Assembly (NCBI GenBank): GCA_052389435.1
Contig: JBQTIB010000151.1
Coordinates: 1 to 30,498, forward strand
DNA length: 30,498 nt
From: JBQTKD01 sp052389435
GTDB lineage: Bacteria > Actinomycetota > Actinomycetes > Sporichthyales > Sporichthyaceae
Direction: 5' to 3'
The position numbers and the translations under genes were made by a program. The notes below the pieces were generated by a model. It saw nothing but the letters and a program-made list of their open reading frames with translations. It was not told where the DNA came from and did not search any database. Positions 30,137 to 30,498 of the stretch are shown one piece after another. Position 1 is the first letter of the stretch, and each line of letters opens with the position of its first letter.

Positions 30137-30256
30137 TGTCCGGCGGCGTCCTACTCTCCCACACCGTAACCAGTGCAGTACCATCGGCGCTGAAGGGCTT
30201 AGCTTCCAGGTTCGGAATGGAGCTGGGCGTTTCCCCTTCGCTATGACCGCCGAAAC
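30137..30256 (-). rRNA. rrf: 5S ribosomal RNA
   Basis: Read on the minus strand, the sequence begins GTTTCGGCGGTCATAGCG and ends CGCCGCCGGACA; the two ends pair to form helix I. Internally it has CCATTCCGAACCTGGAAG, the conserved loop C region, and GGGAGAGTAGG near the 3' end. The length is about 120 bases, normal for 5S. It is the last RNA of a 16S-23S-5S operon read leftward. The ends are estimated to within a few bases. Confidence 0.95.
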
Positions 30257-30379
30257 TCTATTGAGATATAGCCGTGCGCACTCGAGAGAGCGCAGGCAAC
30301 CGACCGTATCTCGGGAACCGCACAGTGGACGCGTAGCATAAATTCACGATTTCTAGATTGCTCTAGAAAGAGAGTGAGT
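30257..30379 (-). other. 23S-5S internal spacer with a hairpin
   Basis: About 123 bases separate the 23S and 5S genes. TTTCTAGA (30350-30357) and TCTAGAAA (30362-30369) form a perfect 8-bp stem with a 4-base loop near the 23S end, possibly a processing signal. No tRNA is present. Confidence 0.7.
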
Positions 30380-30498
30380 GGTCAAGTCCTCGGCCTATTA
30401 GTACCGGTCAGCTGCACACGTTACCGTGCTTCCACATCCGGCCTATCAACCCAGTCGTCTAGCTGGGGGCCTTACCAGGTTAACCCTGTGGGAGACCT
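30380..30498 (-). rRNA. rrl: 23S ribosomal RNA, 3' end (partial; continues beyond the window)
   Basis: Minus-strand reading from 30498 gives the conserved 3' terminal part of 23S: AGGTCTCCCACAGGGTTAAC, then GACTGGGTTGATAGGCCGGA and GGTACTAATAGGCCGAGGAC, ending in TTGACC. The final CTTGACC would pair with the 5' end of 23S outside the window. The 3' end is placed at 30380 by this pairing and may be off by a few bases. Confidence 0.93.

Noticed and set aside
30063..30164. Extension of the repeat protein into the rRNA terminator and 5S end
   Set aside because: This part is the terminator stem and the 3' end of 5S rRNA; the ATG at 30062 has GAGGAG upstream.

Overview
The window comes from a high-GC actinobacterium. 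The evidence is a WhiB1/WblE-type regulator, a SigF with its UsfX-type anti-sigma factor, a SigR/RsrA-type redox switch, a PdtaS-type histidine kinase, the 24-residue ribosomal protein bL37, and many GTG starts. The gene order whiB1 - pdtaS - biotinyl protein - rsrA/sigR - aroA - rsgA matches what I recall of the Mycobacterium tuberculosis Rv3219-Rv3228 region, with extra genes inserted. I cannot name the genus; a Sporichthya/Frankia-like lineage would fit but is a guess.

Left part (1-6.6 kb): the end of a PHA-depolymerase-like gene; a small CxxC Rdx protein; a two-gene ABC exporter with a strong terminator; a DUF952 protein; a leftward pair (quinone-oxidoreductase-like dehydrogenase and an RlmA-like rRNA methyltransferase); then the usfX-sigF operon behind a very good SigF-type promoter.

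Middle (6.6-19.7 kb): whiB1, with a CRP-like palindrome upstream, converges on pdtaS. Next comes a biotin locus: a DUF2785 gene, bioF, bioD and bioB. After a secreted hypothetical protein and an SRPBCC protein comes a small Cys-rich protein that looks like the biotin synthase auxiliary protein BsaP. Its stop codon overlaps that of a convergent gene for an 81-residue biotinyl-domain protein. bioA is not in the window. The rest is membrane and secreted proteins: DUF5317, a DCC-family thiol protein, a secreted GH15-like hydrolase, a Tat-exported polysaccharide deacetylase, and a coupled pair of HD-type proteins, one a canonical HD-GYP and one degenerate.

Right part (19.8-30.5 kb): bL37; the leftward sigR-rsrA operon, with a SigR-type promoter and an upstream in-frame start with a strong ribosome binding site; an alpha/beta hydrolase; aroA-rsgA; a DUF2231 membrane protein; hisN; a membrane protein; a HAD-IIA phosphatase; and an 869-residue TPR-like protein with a Gly/Arg-rich repeat region and an acidic, repeat-bearing tail. 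Upstream of it on the same strand lie the rRNA terminator, the 5S rRNA and the 3' end of the 23S rRNA.

One signal recurs. Several genes (the dehydrogenase, the 6182-6574 membrane gene, pdtaS, bsaP, aroA, hisN) have a TAnnnT hexamer ending 6-7 bases before the start codon and no ribosome binding site, which is the layout of leaderless mRNAs.
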